DNA from: Poriferisodalis sp965204125
Lineage (GTDB): Bacteria > Actinomycetota > Acidimicrobiia > Acidimicrobiales > Poriferisodalaceae
Assembly (NCBI RefSeq): GCF_965204125.1
Contig: NZ_OZ241968.1
Location: 2,046,001-2,110,000, forward strand
Direction: 5' to 3'
DNA: 64,000 nucleotides
Of the stretch, positions 52,816 through 60,839 are shown piece by piece. The stretch's first letter is position 1. Every line of letters begins with the position of its first letter. The position numbers and the translations under genes are program-made. Below the pieces are notes generated by a model. That model searched no databases and was not told where the DNA came from. It saw nothing but the letters and a program-made list of their open reading frames with translations.

Positions 52816-54777
52816 TCACGTCAGCTCTCGAAAACCAGACGTCTCTATGCCCAACAGACGCTTGTGCAGCGCCAGCGCCTGTACTTCGGTGAGCGACGCC
52901 ACGTAATCGACAGCCGCTCGAATCTTGAACATCGACTCAAGGCAGGGTTCCGAAAACCTGATAGCCAGAGGTGCCGGTTGGCCTAGATCCTCCGATGGCG
53001 TCGATGTCGACCGTGGTTTCTCGGGCGCGGTCTCGGCGGGCTCTTCGATACTGAGTGCCTTCGCCGCCGCTGCCTCGGCTTGCACGACATCGAGGTACCG
53101 AGCAGGAAGGAGCTTGGGCTTCGCTGCCAGCAACTCAACGAGATCGCGCAGAATCTTGCGCTGCCCCTCTTGCTGCATGCGCAGGCCCGGAGACTCGATG
53201 ACGTACTTTCGGACAAGTTTCTTCAGCAGATCGCAGACCTCGCGACGAGCCTGCGCCGCTGTCCCCTCTTGCCCCTCGGGCTCTGCCGCGGTGTCTTGGC
53301 CGCCACGGCTCAGCTTCAGGCAGCCTTGATGCAGCATCGGTGTGCCCGAGTAGGTCAGGTTGTCTCCAGCCAGGTAGTCAATGAGCGCGCTGACTCGTCG
53401 CTGTGAGAAGCGCCTGGCTTGCACCGTGTCCAAGTCTGCGAACCAGCCTGTCACGCCGTAGATCTCGTGACAGAGGTGCAGGCGGACACGGTTCAGCCGC
53501 TCTTTCTCGGCGTCGAGGTCGTCGTCGGAATACCCGTCCTCGTGTTTCTTGCACCAGTCGTCGAGCAGCTTTTGCCGAAAGCGCTGCCATTCTCCGGTCT
53601 CGGGGTACCACGCACGTCGACGGTCGTGGTCCTCGTCGCTTGTTCCATCATCAGTGGGCTCGTTCGGCGTCCGTAGCGGTGCTTCGTGATCAGGTCCCGG
53701 ATCACGCTCCCTCAGCCGTTCAAGGAAAGGCGTGTTGTCAAAGATCGCGGCCATCGGGAGCATTCCGGCCATGTAGAAGTCCTCGACATCGTGCACGGCG
53801 TAGGTCACGTCATCGCACCAGTCCATCACTTGGCACTCGAAGCTCTTTCTTGGGCGACTCGCGTCGTCGCCATCGGCGGAGGGTTGCTGGAATCCCGTCT
53901 TGGCACGCGCCCGGCAGAGCACCGAGTAATCGCTGGAAGCATCTGAACGGTCGCCGTACCCGCCCCATTTGCCCTCGTCGGCATGCGGGACGCTCGACGA
54001 CTCGCCCTGCGCTCTGGTCCATGGATATTTGGTCAGTGCGTCCATCGCTGCATACGTGAGGTCGAGTCCGAAGAAATCAGTATTGGGTCCATCAGCAGTG
54101 GTGTCGGCTGGGTATGCCTTGTTTGCCAGCCGGGTCACAATCCGGAAAGACTGCGCGTTGCCCTCGAAGCCGCCGAATAGCAGCTTGGCGCGTTCGATAC
54201 GTTCCTTGAGCTCGATCGGTGTATCGGCGCTTGCCGGTTCCGGCGCTGTCAGGTCACGGTCGCCAGTCGGCGTCTCGGGTTGTGAGGGTGAGTCGTAGTG
54301 ATCATGGATGGCCTGTTCGATGAGCTCGTCGGCGACCGCGTTCAGTTCTTGCTCGCCTGCGTGCCCGAAAGGCGGATGCCCGATGTCATGTGCGAGGCAG
54401 GCGAATTCAACGAGGTCCGGGTCTGGCGGCACTATCAGATGGGCTGTTGTCGCCGTCGCCGAATCTGACTCGCCTTCGTGATCTGGTTGGGCCTGATCCA
54501 TGTACTGCCGACGAAGTCGCTCGGCGATGCGGCGACCGAGTTGGGCCACCTTCAGGCTGTGTGTGAGCCTGGTGTGGAACTGGCCCGTCTCGGTGCTCGG
54601 GACCACTTGGCTCTTGCCAGCCAGGCTCCGGAAAGCGCTGGAATAGAGGATCCGATCTCGGTCACGAGCAAATTCGTTGCGTCCGCCGCCGGGGTCGGGG
54701 TCCGTGCCCGGCTGCTGCACATGCTGTTCCTCTGAGCGGCGCGCATACGACTCTCGCGGATAGTGGTCGACCGACAT
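52816..54777 (-). CDS. dgt: Large dGTPase-family HD phosphohydrolase
   Basis: 653 residues from the ATG at 54777, with GAAGGG seven bases upstream. The dGTPase/SAMHD1-like core is complete: FARDRDRILYSSAFRSLAGKSQV, the first metal histidine in FHTRLTHSLKVAQLG (His73), the HD pair in CLAHDIGHPPFGHAGE (130-131), FEGNAQSFRIVTRL, and the last aspartate in DWCDDVTYAVHDVEDF (322/323). Such enzymes cleave dNTPs to nucleoside and triphosphate. At 653 residues it is much longer than common bacterial Dgt; charged insertions occur at 100-118, 160-190 and 345-375 and in the last 80 residues. It lies in the accessory segment. dNTP-depleting relatives act in phage defence, so that role is possible here; nucleotide housekeeping is the alternative. 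Confidence 0.9.
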   Translation of the reverse strand: MSVDHYPRESYARRSEEQHVQQPGTDPDPGGGRNEFARDRDRILYSSAFRSLAGKSQVVPSTETGQFHTRLTHSLKVAQLGRRIAERLRRQYMDQAQPDHEGESDSATATTAHLIVPPDPDLVEFACLAHDIGHPPFGHAGEQELNAVADELIEQAIHDHYDSPSQPETPTGDRDLTAPEPASADTPIELKERIERAKLLFGGFEGNAQSFRIVTRLANKAYPADTTADGPNTDFFGLDLTYAAMDALTKYPWTRAQGESSSVPHADEGKWGGYGDRSDASSDYSVLCRARAKTGFQQPSADGDDASRPRKSFECQVMDWCDDVTYAVHDVEDFYMAGMLPMAAIFDNTPFLERLRERDPGPDHEAPLRTPNEPTDDGTSDEDHDRRRAWYPETGEWQRFRQKLLDDWCKKHEDGYSDDDLDAEKERLNRVRLHLCHEIYGVTGWFADLDTVQARRFSQRRVSALIDYLAGDNLTYSGTPMLHQGCLKLSRGGQDTAAEPEGQEGTAAQARREVCDLLKKLVRKYVIESPGLRMQQEGQRKILRDLVELLAAKPKLLPARYLDVVQAEAAAAKALSIEEPAETAPEKPRSTSTPSEDLGQPAPLAIRFSEPCLESMFKIRAAVDYVASLTEVQALALHKRLLGIETSGFRELT

Positions 54778-54951
54778 ACCAACACCCTTCACAGACCGAC
54801 GATCACATCAACTGGCCGGTGACCGATGTACAACCCGAGCAGCGGCTCCGCTTCGGATCTAGCGCACACGACAGACCGTGGATCTGAACCGACGTTAGAC
54901 AGACGTTAGAGAAGAGAGACGGCTGCCGAAAGGAGCTTCAGGCGCACACCT
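54778..54951. other. dGTPase upstream region with direct repeat
   Basis: About 175 bases between the dGTPase start and the IS element. GACGTTAGA occurs twice, at 54891-54899 and 54902-54910 (11-bp period, one DNA turn). Before the IS arrived, the stop of the small gene at 56214-56618 lay at the left edge of the target duplication, so this was a 175-base spacer between two same-strand genes. Confidence 0.4.
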
Positions 54952-54955
54952 CTAG

Positions 54956-56213
54956 CAGGGTGCTGAAAAAGGCCCGGTTTGGTGCTCGCGTTGGGTGGGT
55001 GGGCGCGGGACACTGTGGGGATGCGCGGGACTGTTGATGCTCAGATGGCGATGCTGTCGACTCTGTCGACTGAGGATCTGATCGGGGCGGATCATCCGAT
55101 CCGGTCGATCCGGGCGACGGTTGATGAGGTGCTGGCCGGTCTCGACGGAGAGCTGGACGCCATGTATCCGGCCCGTGGCCGCCCGAGCGTGCCGCCTGAG
55201 ATGCTGCTGAAGGCGTCGGTGTTGATGGCGTTGTTCTCGGTGCGCTCGGAGCGGGCGTTCTGCGAGCGGCTGCGCTATGACATGTTGTTCAAGTGGTTCT
55301 TGGGGCTAGGCATCGACGATGACGCGTTCGACGCGTCGACGTTCTCCAAGAACCGCGAGCGGCTGTTGGGCCACGACATCGCTGATCGGTTCTTCGCGGC
55401 GGTGGTCGAGCGGGCCAGGCTGCGCCGGTATTGCTCGAGCGATCATTTCAGCGTGGACGGCATGCTTTTGGAGGCGTGGGCGTCGCACAAGAGCTTCAAG
55501 CCCAAAGACGGCTCCTGGGGCGACGCGCCGCGGGGCCGCAACGCCGAGGGCGATTTCCGGGGCACGAAGCGCCGCAACGACACCCATGCCTCCACGACCG
55601 ATCCCGAGGCTCGCCTGTACCGCAAGTCGGCGGGGACAGCGGCGGTGCTGTGCTTCATGGGCCACATCGTGACCGAGAACCGCAACGGCCTCATCGTCGA
55701 CGCCGAGCTCACAGCCGCCGACGGCTACGCGGAACGCGACACCGCCATCAAAATGCTCAAACGGCGTCCGCCGCGGCGACGGCGGCGCACCGTGGGCGGC
55801 GACAAGAACTACGACACCAAAGGCTTCGTCGCCGACGCCCGCGCTGCGGGGTTCACGCCCCACGTCGCCCAGAACACCACCAACCGCCGCTCAGCGATCG
55901 ACCGGCGCACCACCCGCCACCCCGGCTACACGGCGTCCCAGCGGAAACGAAAACGCGTCGAGGAGCCCTTCGGGTGGATCAAGACCATCGGCGGAGGCCG
56001 AAAACTCAGACACAAAGGCACCGCCCGCAACCGGGCCGCTTTCCTGATCAGCGCCGCCGCCTACAACCTCATCCGCATAGCCAAACTCGACACCCAAACC
56101 GCCTGACAGACACCCCAGCACCGGGCTGACACGACCCGCCACAACCCCCAGCAGGCAGCCCCCGCCCCACCCCACACACCCAACCAGCCACAACACCGAA
56201 TTTCAGCACCCTG
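54956..56213 (+). mobile_element. IS5-family insertion sequence (1258 bp)
   Basis: The ends are 13-bp perfect inverted repeats, CAGGGTGCTGAAA at 54956-54968 and its complement at 56201-56213. A 4-bp palindromic direct repeat CTAG flanks them (54952-54955, 56214-56217). It encodes one intact transposase, so it may be active. It inserted exactly at the TAG stop of the minus-strand gene at 56214-56618, whose stop is preserved within the duplicated CTAG. Confidence 0.9.
55021..56106 (+). CDS. IS5-family transposase (DUF772-type)
   Basis: 361 residues from the ATG at 55021. N-terminal PADHPIR-like start (GADHPIRSIRATVDEVLA), GRPSVPPEMLLKASVLMALFSVRSERAFCERL, and the DDE core: first Asp in HFSVDGMLLEAWASHKSF, second in VGGDKNYDTKGFV, and Glu in KRVEEPFGWIKTIGG. 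It differs from the transposase at 30455-31297 and is clearly a separate IS lineage. An in-frame GTG at 54979 would add 14 residues. The C-terminus is intact. Confidence 0.93.
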   Translation: MRGTVDAQMAMLSTLSTEDLIGADHPIRSIRATVDEVLAGLDGELDAMYPARGRPSVPPEMLLKASVLMALFSVRSERAFCERLRYDMLFKWFLGLGIDDDAFDASTFSKNRERLLGHDIADRFFAAVVERARLRRYCSSDHFSVDGMLLEAWASHKSFKPKDGSWGDAPRGRNAEGDFRGTKRRNDTHASTTDPEARLYRKSAGTAAVLCFMGHIVTENRNGLIVDAELTAADGYAERDTAIKMLKRRPPRRRRRTVGGDKNYDTKGFVADARAAGFTPHVAQNTTNRRSAIDRRTTRHPGYTASQRKRKRVEEPFGWIKTIGGGRKLRHKGTARNRAAFLISAAAYNLIRIAKLDTQTA

Positions 56214-56618
56214 CTAGAGGTCAAGGCCGACGATGACCCGCTGGGCGAGGTGCTGTATCTCTCTGAGTTCTTTCTGGGTGGGGCCGCCCGCCAAGATCGG
56301 GTCCAGTCGTGCCGTGCCCAAGGGCGTCAGGCTGTACTTGCCCTTGTCGCGCTTCACTTGTCGCGCTTGCTCGAGATAGTTGAGCGATTCGTGCAGCTCA
56401 AGCTGCCATTGCTCCTTGTTGAAGGCCTTGAAGACACGACAGTTCTTCTGACGGAATTCGAGCTGGCTCGCCAGAAAGGCAAACCCTTCCAGGAGAATCC
56501 GGTGCGGAGCCGGTATGTGCCCCTGCTGCAGTGCTTCGAGAACCCGCAGGACGGCGTCCGGCTGGGCGAGGGCCTCTACTGGCTCCTCCTTGGCATCTTG
56601 AACGGCAGGGGTGTTCAT
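56214..56618 (-). CDS. Small protein of unknown function
   Basis: 134 residues from the ATG at 56618, with GAGGAG four bases before it. Not recognised. It is mostly helical: DAVLRVLEALQQGHI, IPAPHRILLEGFAFLASQLEF, FNKEQWQLELHESLNYLEQARQ, then a wing-like KYSLTPLGTARLDPI, which could be a winged-helix or a small helical regulator. It was the gene directly upstream of the dGTPase on the same strand, about 175 bases away, before the IS inserted at its stop codon. Codon use looks slightly less GC-rich than its neighbours. It may be a partner of the dGTPase; this is inference. Confidence 0.7.
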   Translation of the reverse strand: MNTPAVQDAKEEPVEALAQPDAVLRVLEALQQGHIPAPHRILLEGFAFLASQLEFRQKNCRVFKAFNKEQWQLELHESLNYLEQARQVKRDKGKYSLTPLGTARLDPILAGGPTQKELREIQHLAQRVIVGLDL

Positions 56619-56673
56619 GGTTCTCCTCATCACGCGCGGCAGAGGGGGCACACCGCGGGTAGACCACACGCCA

Positions 56674-56712
56674 GCAAACTACATAGGCGTGGTTTGCCAG
56701 AATTAAGTTATC
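56674..56712 (-). promoter_or_regulatory. AT-rich region with dyad before the 134-residue gene
   Basis: GCAAAC (56674-56679) and GTTTGC (56692-56697) form an inverted repeat, followed by an AT-rich stretch (AATTAAGTTATCC) that stands out in this GC-rich sequence. It lies 56-94 bases upstream of the start at 56618, a likely promoter/operator zone. Confidence 0.35.
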
Positions 56713-56779
56713 CACGGTAACACGCACGTAAGCGGCATTCCCATGGAATTCGGTCGCCGATCTTGGATTCCGCAGTGAG

Positions 56780-56935
56780 CCTGAGCGCTGGCGGCAACTG
56801 CTGCGAGGCCGGGATGTCCCGGATCGCCCTCGTGGATGTCGAAGCCGAATAGGCGAGCAGCGTTGAGGCCCAGGATCTTGGCCCGCTTGCCATCGTCGAG
56901 ATGGCTCGTCGTGCTCTCGATGGTTGGGACGCCGC
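56780..56935 (-). pseudogene. Fragment of an amidohydrolase gene 3' end
   Basis: Translated on the minus strand, this region resembles the last 40-45 codons of the amidohydrolase at 58340-59671: SHLDDG-RAKILGLN-AR-FGFDI is recognisable (HLDDGKRAKILGLNAARLFGFDI against HLDDGERAKILGLNSARIFGFDI). The rest of the gene is absent, and the frame reads through the original stop. It is one of three gene scraps between 56780 and 57322. Confidence 0.75.
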
Positions 56936-56993
56936 CGCACGTCGTGCTCGAGACGGGGCTCGTTCATGGCACCCAGTATCCAGAGCGTGGGCC

Positions 56994-57225
56994 TCAAGGC
57001 AGTCTGACGACCAGAGTCCTCGCAACGCGGTCGTGCCAGCCCTGTCGCTGGGCATGCCACGTGATCGACAAGTAGCACAGATTCGCTCCCACGAAACCTG
57101 CGAGGAGAACGAACACGGCTACACCGATGCCCGCCCCGACGACGGAGAGCACAAACCAGAAGCTGAAGCCTGCGAGCGAGACGAGGCCCCCGAATGCCGT
57201 CATGGCAGTCCGCGCAGTCGATTGG
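56994..57225 (-). pseudogene. Fragment of an RDD-family gene
   Basis: The C-terminal 69 codons match the RDD protein at 57688-58302 with nine differences (for example VSLAGFSFWFVLS and GANLCYLSITWHAQRQGWHDR are shared). Similarity continues a few codons further upstream and stops abruptly about 57225, where serA-derived sequence begins. The N-terminal two thirds are missing. A residual ATG exists, but the product would lack the RDD motif and the GQTLGKR motif, so I treat it as a remnant. The divergence suggests it came from a related strain rather than a recent local copy. Confidence 0.8.
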
Positions 57226-57232
57226 CACTTCA

Positions 57233-57322
57233 GAGGCGCAAGACCGCGCCGGTACCCAGATCGCCGAACAGGTCAACCTGGCGCTGGCCGGCGATCCCGT
57301 GCCCTACGCCGTCAACGCCTAG
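57233..57322 (+). pseudogene. Displaced serA 3' end (direct repeat copy 2)
   Basis: Thirty codons, EAQDRAGTQIAEQVN through PYAVNA and stop, encode the same residues as the end of intact serA 4.8 kb to the left. All five base differences are synonymous third-position changes, so both copies evolved as coding sequence and were brought together recently. The TAG here overlaps the stop of the converging small gene (CTAG at 57319-57322), which probably preserves the ancestral serA 3' context. Confidence 0.85.
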
Positions 57323-57549
57323 CCCTGCTGCTTGTAGCCCTTCGCCAGTTCCTGGGCGTAGAGCCTTTCGGCATCCGAGTTGTTCGCGGTGCTGCCAGCC
57401 CGGCTCGCGTGAATCGACTCACGCATCTTCTTGGCGGCTGCCTTGCGAGGGTCCGGGGCCGACGACTTCGAGCTCGGGTGCGCCAGGGCAGCAAAGAAGT
57501 GGCCGAAACTCCGCAGTCCGCTGCCGATCTTCTTGATCACTCTGCGCAC
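57319..57549 (-). CDS. Small basic hypothetical protein
   Basis: 76 residues from a GTG at 57549, shortly after AGGGAG. The N-terminus (RRVIKKIGSGLRSFGHFFAALAHPSS) is an amphipathic basic helix; the rest is Lys/Ala/Ser-rich and ends AERLYAQELAKGYKQQG. No family is recognised. Its TAG stop shares CTAG with the displaced serA end, a tidy convergent pair. A longer frame starts at 57669 but overlaps low-complexity sequence without homology. Membrane or nucleic-acid contact is possible from the charge pattern. Confidence 0.55.
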   Translation of the reverse strand: MRRVIKKIGSGLRSFGHFFAALAHPSSKSSAPDPRKAAAKKMRESIHASRAGSTANNSDAERLYAQELAKGYKQQG

Positions 57550-57687
57550 GATCACCACTCCCTTATGAGACGGGCTCCTGGGAATCGACCCTACATCTCG
57601 CCGACGGTCAAGAAGCTGCGGCGATGCGTCCGAGCCGGTTTCAGTGCCAGGCGTCGACTGCGACGGCACCGGAGTTTGGCACGAGCC

Positions 57688-58302
57688 TCAAGGCAGTCTG
57701 ATGACCAGAGTCCTCGCAGCGCGATCGTGCCAGCCCTGCCGCTGGGCATGCCACGTGATCGACAAGTAGCACAAGTTCGCTCCCACGAGACCTGCGAAGA
57801 GAAAGAACACGGCTACGACGATGCCCGCGCCGACGATGGAGAGCACAAACCAAAAGCTGAAGCCTGCGAGCGAGACAAAGCCCCCGACTGCCGTCATGGC
57901 AGTCCGTCCAACAGACTGGCGCCAGCGAAGCCGCTGACCGGTGCTTGCGTCGACAACTCGAATGTTCAGCACGCGCTTTCCCAGAGTTTGGCCCCAGAGG
58001 GCGGTCGCTGTGATGCGATACAACGCCGCCACTGCGAACGGCAACGCCGGTAGCCAGATGAACCGCCATTCACGGATCGCCCCGGACGAATTGTCGTCAG
58101 TCCACATCGCGAGCGACCACAGCCAGCGCCCGCCGATGAGCAGCAGGAAGCCGACGGAGATTCCGAAGTCGATGACGCGAGCCCCGAGTCGTTCGCCGCT
58201 CGACGCGAGCGTCACCTCCGACTCGTCGCCCAGTCGGGCGCTTCTGTGCTTCGACTCGCGCGAGATCCGTGCAGGTTGCCATGGTCCATCGGAATCGGTC
58301 AT
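57688..58302 (-). CDS. RDD-family membrane protein
   Basis: 204 residues. After a 30-residue polar N-terminus, GERLGARVIDFGISVGFLLLIGG holds the RDD-type Arg and Asp, followed by a second helix (WLPALPFAVAALYRITATALW), GQTLGKRVLNIRVVDASTGQRL, two more helices, and WHAQRQGWHDRAARTLVIR at the end. It is related to the tandem RDD genes at 47917-49025 and is the intact counterpart of the fragment at 56994. It lies 37 bases downstream of the amidohydrolase on the same strand and is probably co-transcribed. Function unknown. Confidence 0.85.
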   Translation of the reverse strand: MTDSDGPWQPARISRESKHRSARLGDESEVTLASSGERLGARVIDFGISVGFLLLIGGRWLWSLAMWTDDNSSGAIREWRFIWLPALPFAVAALYRITATALWGQTLGKRVLNIRVVDASTGQRLRWRQSVGRTAMTAVGGFVSLAGFSFWFVLSIVGAGIVVAVFFLFAGLVGANLCYLSITWHAQRQGWHDRAARTLVIRLP

Positions 58303-58339
58303 TGCCGTGCCGTCCGGAATCTGCTGAGCGCCGATGTGC

Positions 58340-59671
58340 TCAGTGCCGGGCGGCGACTGCGGCTGCGTCGGGATGGTGCAGGTAGCGCTCGGGGATGTCG
58401 AAACCGAAGATGCGGGCGCTGTTGAGGCCCAGGATCTTGGCCCGCTCGCCGTCGTCGAGGTGGCTCATCGTGCGCTCGATGGCCTGGGCCGAGTAGGGCC
58501 ATGAGCCCTCGTGGTGCGGGAAGTCGTTCGCCCACAGGAAATTGTCGACCAGCTCGTGCTCGCGCGCGAGATCCAGCCCCGCGGGATCTTCCTGGAAGCT
58601 CGCGAACCCTTGGCGCTTGAAGTACTCGCTGGGCAGCATCTCGAGCTTGGGCCGTACCCACATGTGGTGCTTGAGGTACGCCTCGTCCATCGCGGTCAGC
58701 ATCCACGGCACCCAGCCGATGCCGGCCTCGATCGAGCCGAACTGCAGATTCGGGTGCCGCTCGGCAACACCGGAGGCGCAGATGTTGACCAGCGGCTCCA
58801 TGGTGGGCGCCAGCGAGTGCACGGCGTAGTTGATGACGGCGCCGCCCTGGCTGCGTGACGTGCGTGGGTCGCGCCCAGTTGAGACGTGGAACGTGACGGG
58901 CAGCTCGACCTCGTCGATGCAGTCCCACAGCGGCTCCATCTCGCGCAGGTTGTAGTTGAGGTCGTCCACGTCGGGCGGCCCGAACACCGGCTTGGCCGGC
59001 AGGCTCAAGCCCTTGAACCCGAGCGCTGCGCAACGCTGGATCTCCGCGATGGCCTTGTCGAGCGCCGCGGGCGCGATGCAAGCCATCGGGGCCAGCCGGT
59101 CGTTGTAGTCGGCGAATTCCTCCCAGGCCCATTCGTTGTAGGCCCGGCACATGGCGTGGCTGAAATCGGCATCGGGTGTGGCCCAAATGCTCAAGCCCTT
59201 GTTCGGAAACAGGACCTCGGCGTCGCAGCCGTCCAGCGCCAGGTCAGCCAGCCGGGCCTCGGGGCTGCGCCCGGACTGGTTGCGCAGCTTCTCGTGGCCT
59301 TCGAAGGGCTTGGTCCAGTTGAGCTTGGCCGGGCGGAATCCCTCGGCCTTCTGGAAGAACTGCTCCTCGGTTGCGCCGCCGCTGGCTTCGCCAGTGGCAC
59401 CGCCGCCCTCACCCCTGGCATCGCTGCCCTTGGCGCCCTTGCCGTGCACGTCCATCGCCTTGGTGACGGCAATGGTCGGCAGCCGGTGGTGGTACGCGGG
59501 GTCGATGCGGTCATAGAGAAACGTGTTCGGCTCCTGCACATGACCGTCCGCTGAGCACATGAAGAACTTGTCGTCGGAATCGGGCCGAGCCGAGCGCAGC
59601 CACCCCTCATTGCCCGGCGTCTCCAGTCGCCACACGTTGTTGACATCAGGTTCAGGAATGGTGATCGCCAC
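58340..59671 (-). CDS. Metal-dependent amidohydrolase (ACMSD-like, amidohydrolase family 2)
   Basis: 443 residues. The metal-binding start is MCSADGHVQEP (D-x-H, a variant of H-x-H); FHVSTGRDPRT holds the next histidine, and WANDFPHHEGSWPYS the final acidic site. The repeated actinobacterial motif ILGLNSARIFGFDIPERY ends the protein. Relatives are decarboxylases or hydrolases of aromatic or hydroxylated acids; the substrate is unknown. An Ala/Gly-rich insertion (about 78-101) is unusual. A fragment of its 3' end occurs at 56780-56935. It is followed by an RDD gene and preceded by the CobW-type gene (103 bases). Confidence 0.88.
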   Translation of the reverse strand: MAITIPEPDVNNVWRLETPGNEGWLRSARPDSDDKFFMCSADGHVQEPNTFLYDRIDPAYHHRLPTIAVTKAMDVHGKGAKGSDARGEGGGATGEASGGATEEQFFQKAEGFRPAKLNWTKPFEGHEKLRNQSGRSPEARLADLALDGCDAEVLFPNKGLSIWATPDADFSHAMCRAYNEWAWEEFADYNDRLAPMACIAPAALDKAIAEIQRCAALGFKGLSLPAKPVFGPPDVDDLNYNLREMEPLWDCIDEVELPVTFHVSTGRDPRTSRSQGGAVINYAVHSLAPTMEPLVNICASGVAERHPNLQFGSIEAGIGWVPWMLTAMDEAYLKHHMWVRPKLEMLPSEYFKRQGFASFQEDPAGLDLAREHELVDNFLWANDFPHHEGSWPYSAQAIERTMSHLDDGERAKILGLNSARIFGFDIPERYLHHPDAAAVAARH

Positions 59672-59774
59672 GTCGGCACTCCAGGCTCAGAACTCAGGTT
59701 CGGGGCTTCGGCGCAGTCGGCAGCCCCCCGATGAGTCTGGCACGCAACCGCCCCCGATCACCCGGGGCGGAGAC

Positions 59775-60770
59775 TCACCTGCGCTCGTGCAGTCGCTCGG
59801 CGAGCCAATCGGGGGGGACCGAGCCCTTGTGGGCGATGAGGCTGATGGCCCAGCGGGGTGGTGGCTGGGTGGGGTCCGTGGCGTGGGGGGTCATCGAGGT
59901 GCGTCTGCCGACGGCTTCGACCAGGTAGGCGGTTGCGTCGGCGGCCTCTGTTTCGCCCGCGTCCTCGGTGCTCGCGGGTGGCACTGCTTGCAGCAAGCCC
60001 TTGAGCCGGGCGACGCCTTCGGGCAGATCGGCGAGCAATGCCTCGACGACAGGCATGGGAACTGGTGCGTCGAGCACGACGGTCTGCGATTCGAAGAGCT
60101 CCTCCACGACGTGCCATCTGGAAGCAGCGGCCGCCTCGGGCGCCGACCGTTCACGGATGTCGGCCGCGTCATTGGCCGATCGGGGGCCGAGCAGCACATC
60201 GATGGGCACGGAGGCTCGACTCGCCCGCACAACAGTGGCGCCGGCCGCGAGCCCTGCCAGCCAGTGGCACAGGTCGTCGGCCTTTCCGGCATCGTCCAGC
60301 AAGTCGATCTTGTTGACCACCAGCAGGTCTGCAGCCGCGAGCTGCATCCGCACGGTGTCAGCGACCCAGCGGTCGTTGGCTTGGCGGCGAACCTGCTCGG
60401 CATCTGCCATCACCACCACGGCGTCCAGTCGCAGCCCGGGCGTGTAGCCATAGGCCGCGATCTGGGTCGGGTCGGCGACACCGCTGGCCTCGATGAGCAG
60501 GCGTTGTGGGAGCGTGCCCGCTGAGCGGATCTGCATGAGTGCGGCGGCGAATCCGTCGGCGAGTGTGCAGCAGATGCAGCCGTTGGCCAATGTCAGCTTG
60601 TCGCTGTCGGCGGCCACGATCAGGTCTTCGTCGATGGAGATCTCACCGAAGTCGTTGACGATCACCGCGATGCGCTCGTCGGTCGAGCGCAGTACATGGT
60701 TGACCAGCGTCGTCTTGCCAGCGCCGAGATACCCGCCGACAACGGTGACCGCAATCGTGTGCGCGTTCAT
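59775..60770 (-). CDS. CobW/ZNG1-type metallochaperone GTPase (COG0523)
   Basis: 331 residues. Walker A GGYLGAGKTTLVNHVL, the metal-binding C-x-C-C motif in LANGCICCTLADGF, Walker B-like LLIEASGVADP and NKID for G4 identify the G3E/COG0523 family. The C-terminal CobW_C domain is short and ends WAISLIAHKGSVPPDWLAERL. These proteins deliver zinc or cobalt to client enzymes. The neighbours are two metal-dependent amidohydrolases, so a client relationship is plausible. It lies 69 bases downstream of the YtcJ-like gene on the same strand. Confidence 0.9.
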   Translation of the reverse strand: MNAHTIAVTVVGGYLGAGKTTLVNHVLRSTDERIAVIVNDFGEISIDEDLIVAADSDKLTLANGCICCTLADGFAAALMQIRSAGTLPQRLLIEASGVADPTQIAAYGYTPGLRLDAVVVMADAEQVRRQANDRWVADTVRMQLAAADLLVVNKIDLLDDAGKADDLCHWLAGLAAGATVVRASRASVPIDVLLGPRSANDAADIRERSAPEAAAASRWHVVEELFESQTVVLDAPVPMPVVEALLADLPEGVARLKGLLQAVPPASTEDAGETEAADATAYLVEAVGRRTSMTPHATDPTQPPPRWAISLIAHKGSVPPDWLAERLHERR

Positions 60771-60839
60771 CTCCCGCCCATCTTGCCCCTGTCTGCGACA
60801 CTCTGGCGCGACGGCACGTTCCCTCCGCCGGAGCGACCC

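Noticed and set aside
56708..56715. A DnaA-box-like TTATCCAC
   Set aside because: Only one copy is present, with no cluster, dnaA/dnaN or skew signal nearby; it is probably part of an AT-rich promoter.
56994..57203. The RDD fragment as a functional 69-residue gene
   Set aside because: It lacks the RDD and GQTLGKR motifs and ends at a recombination junction; a remnant is the simpler reading.
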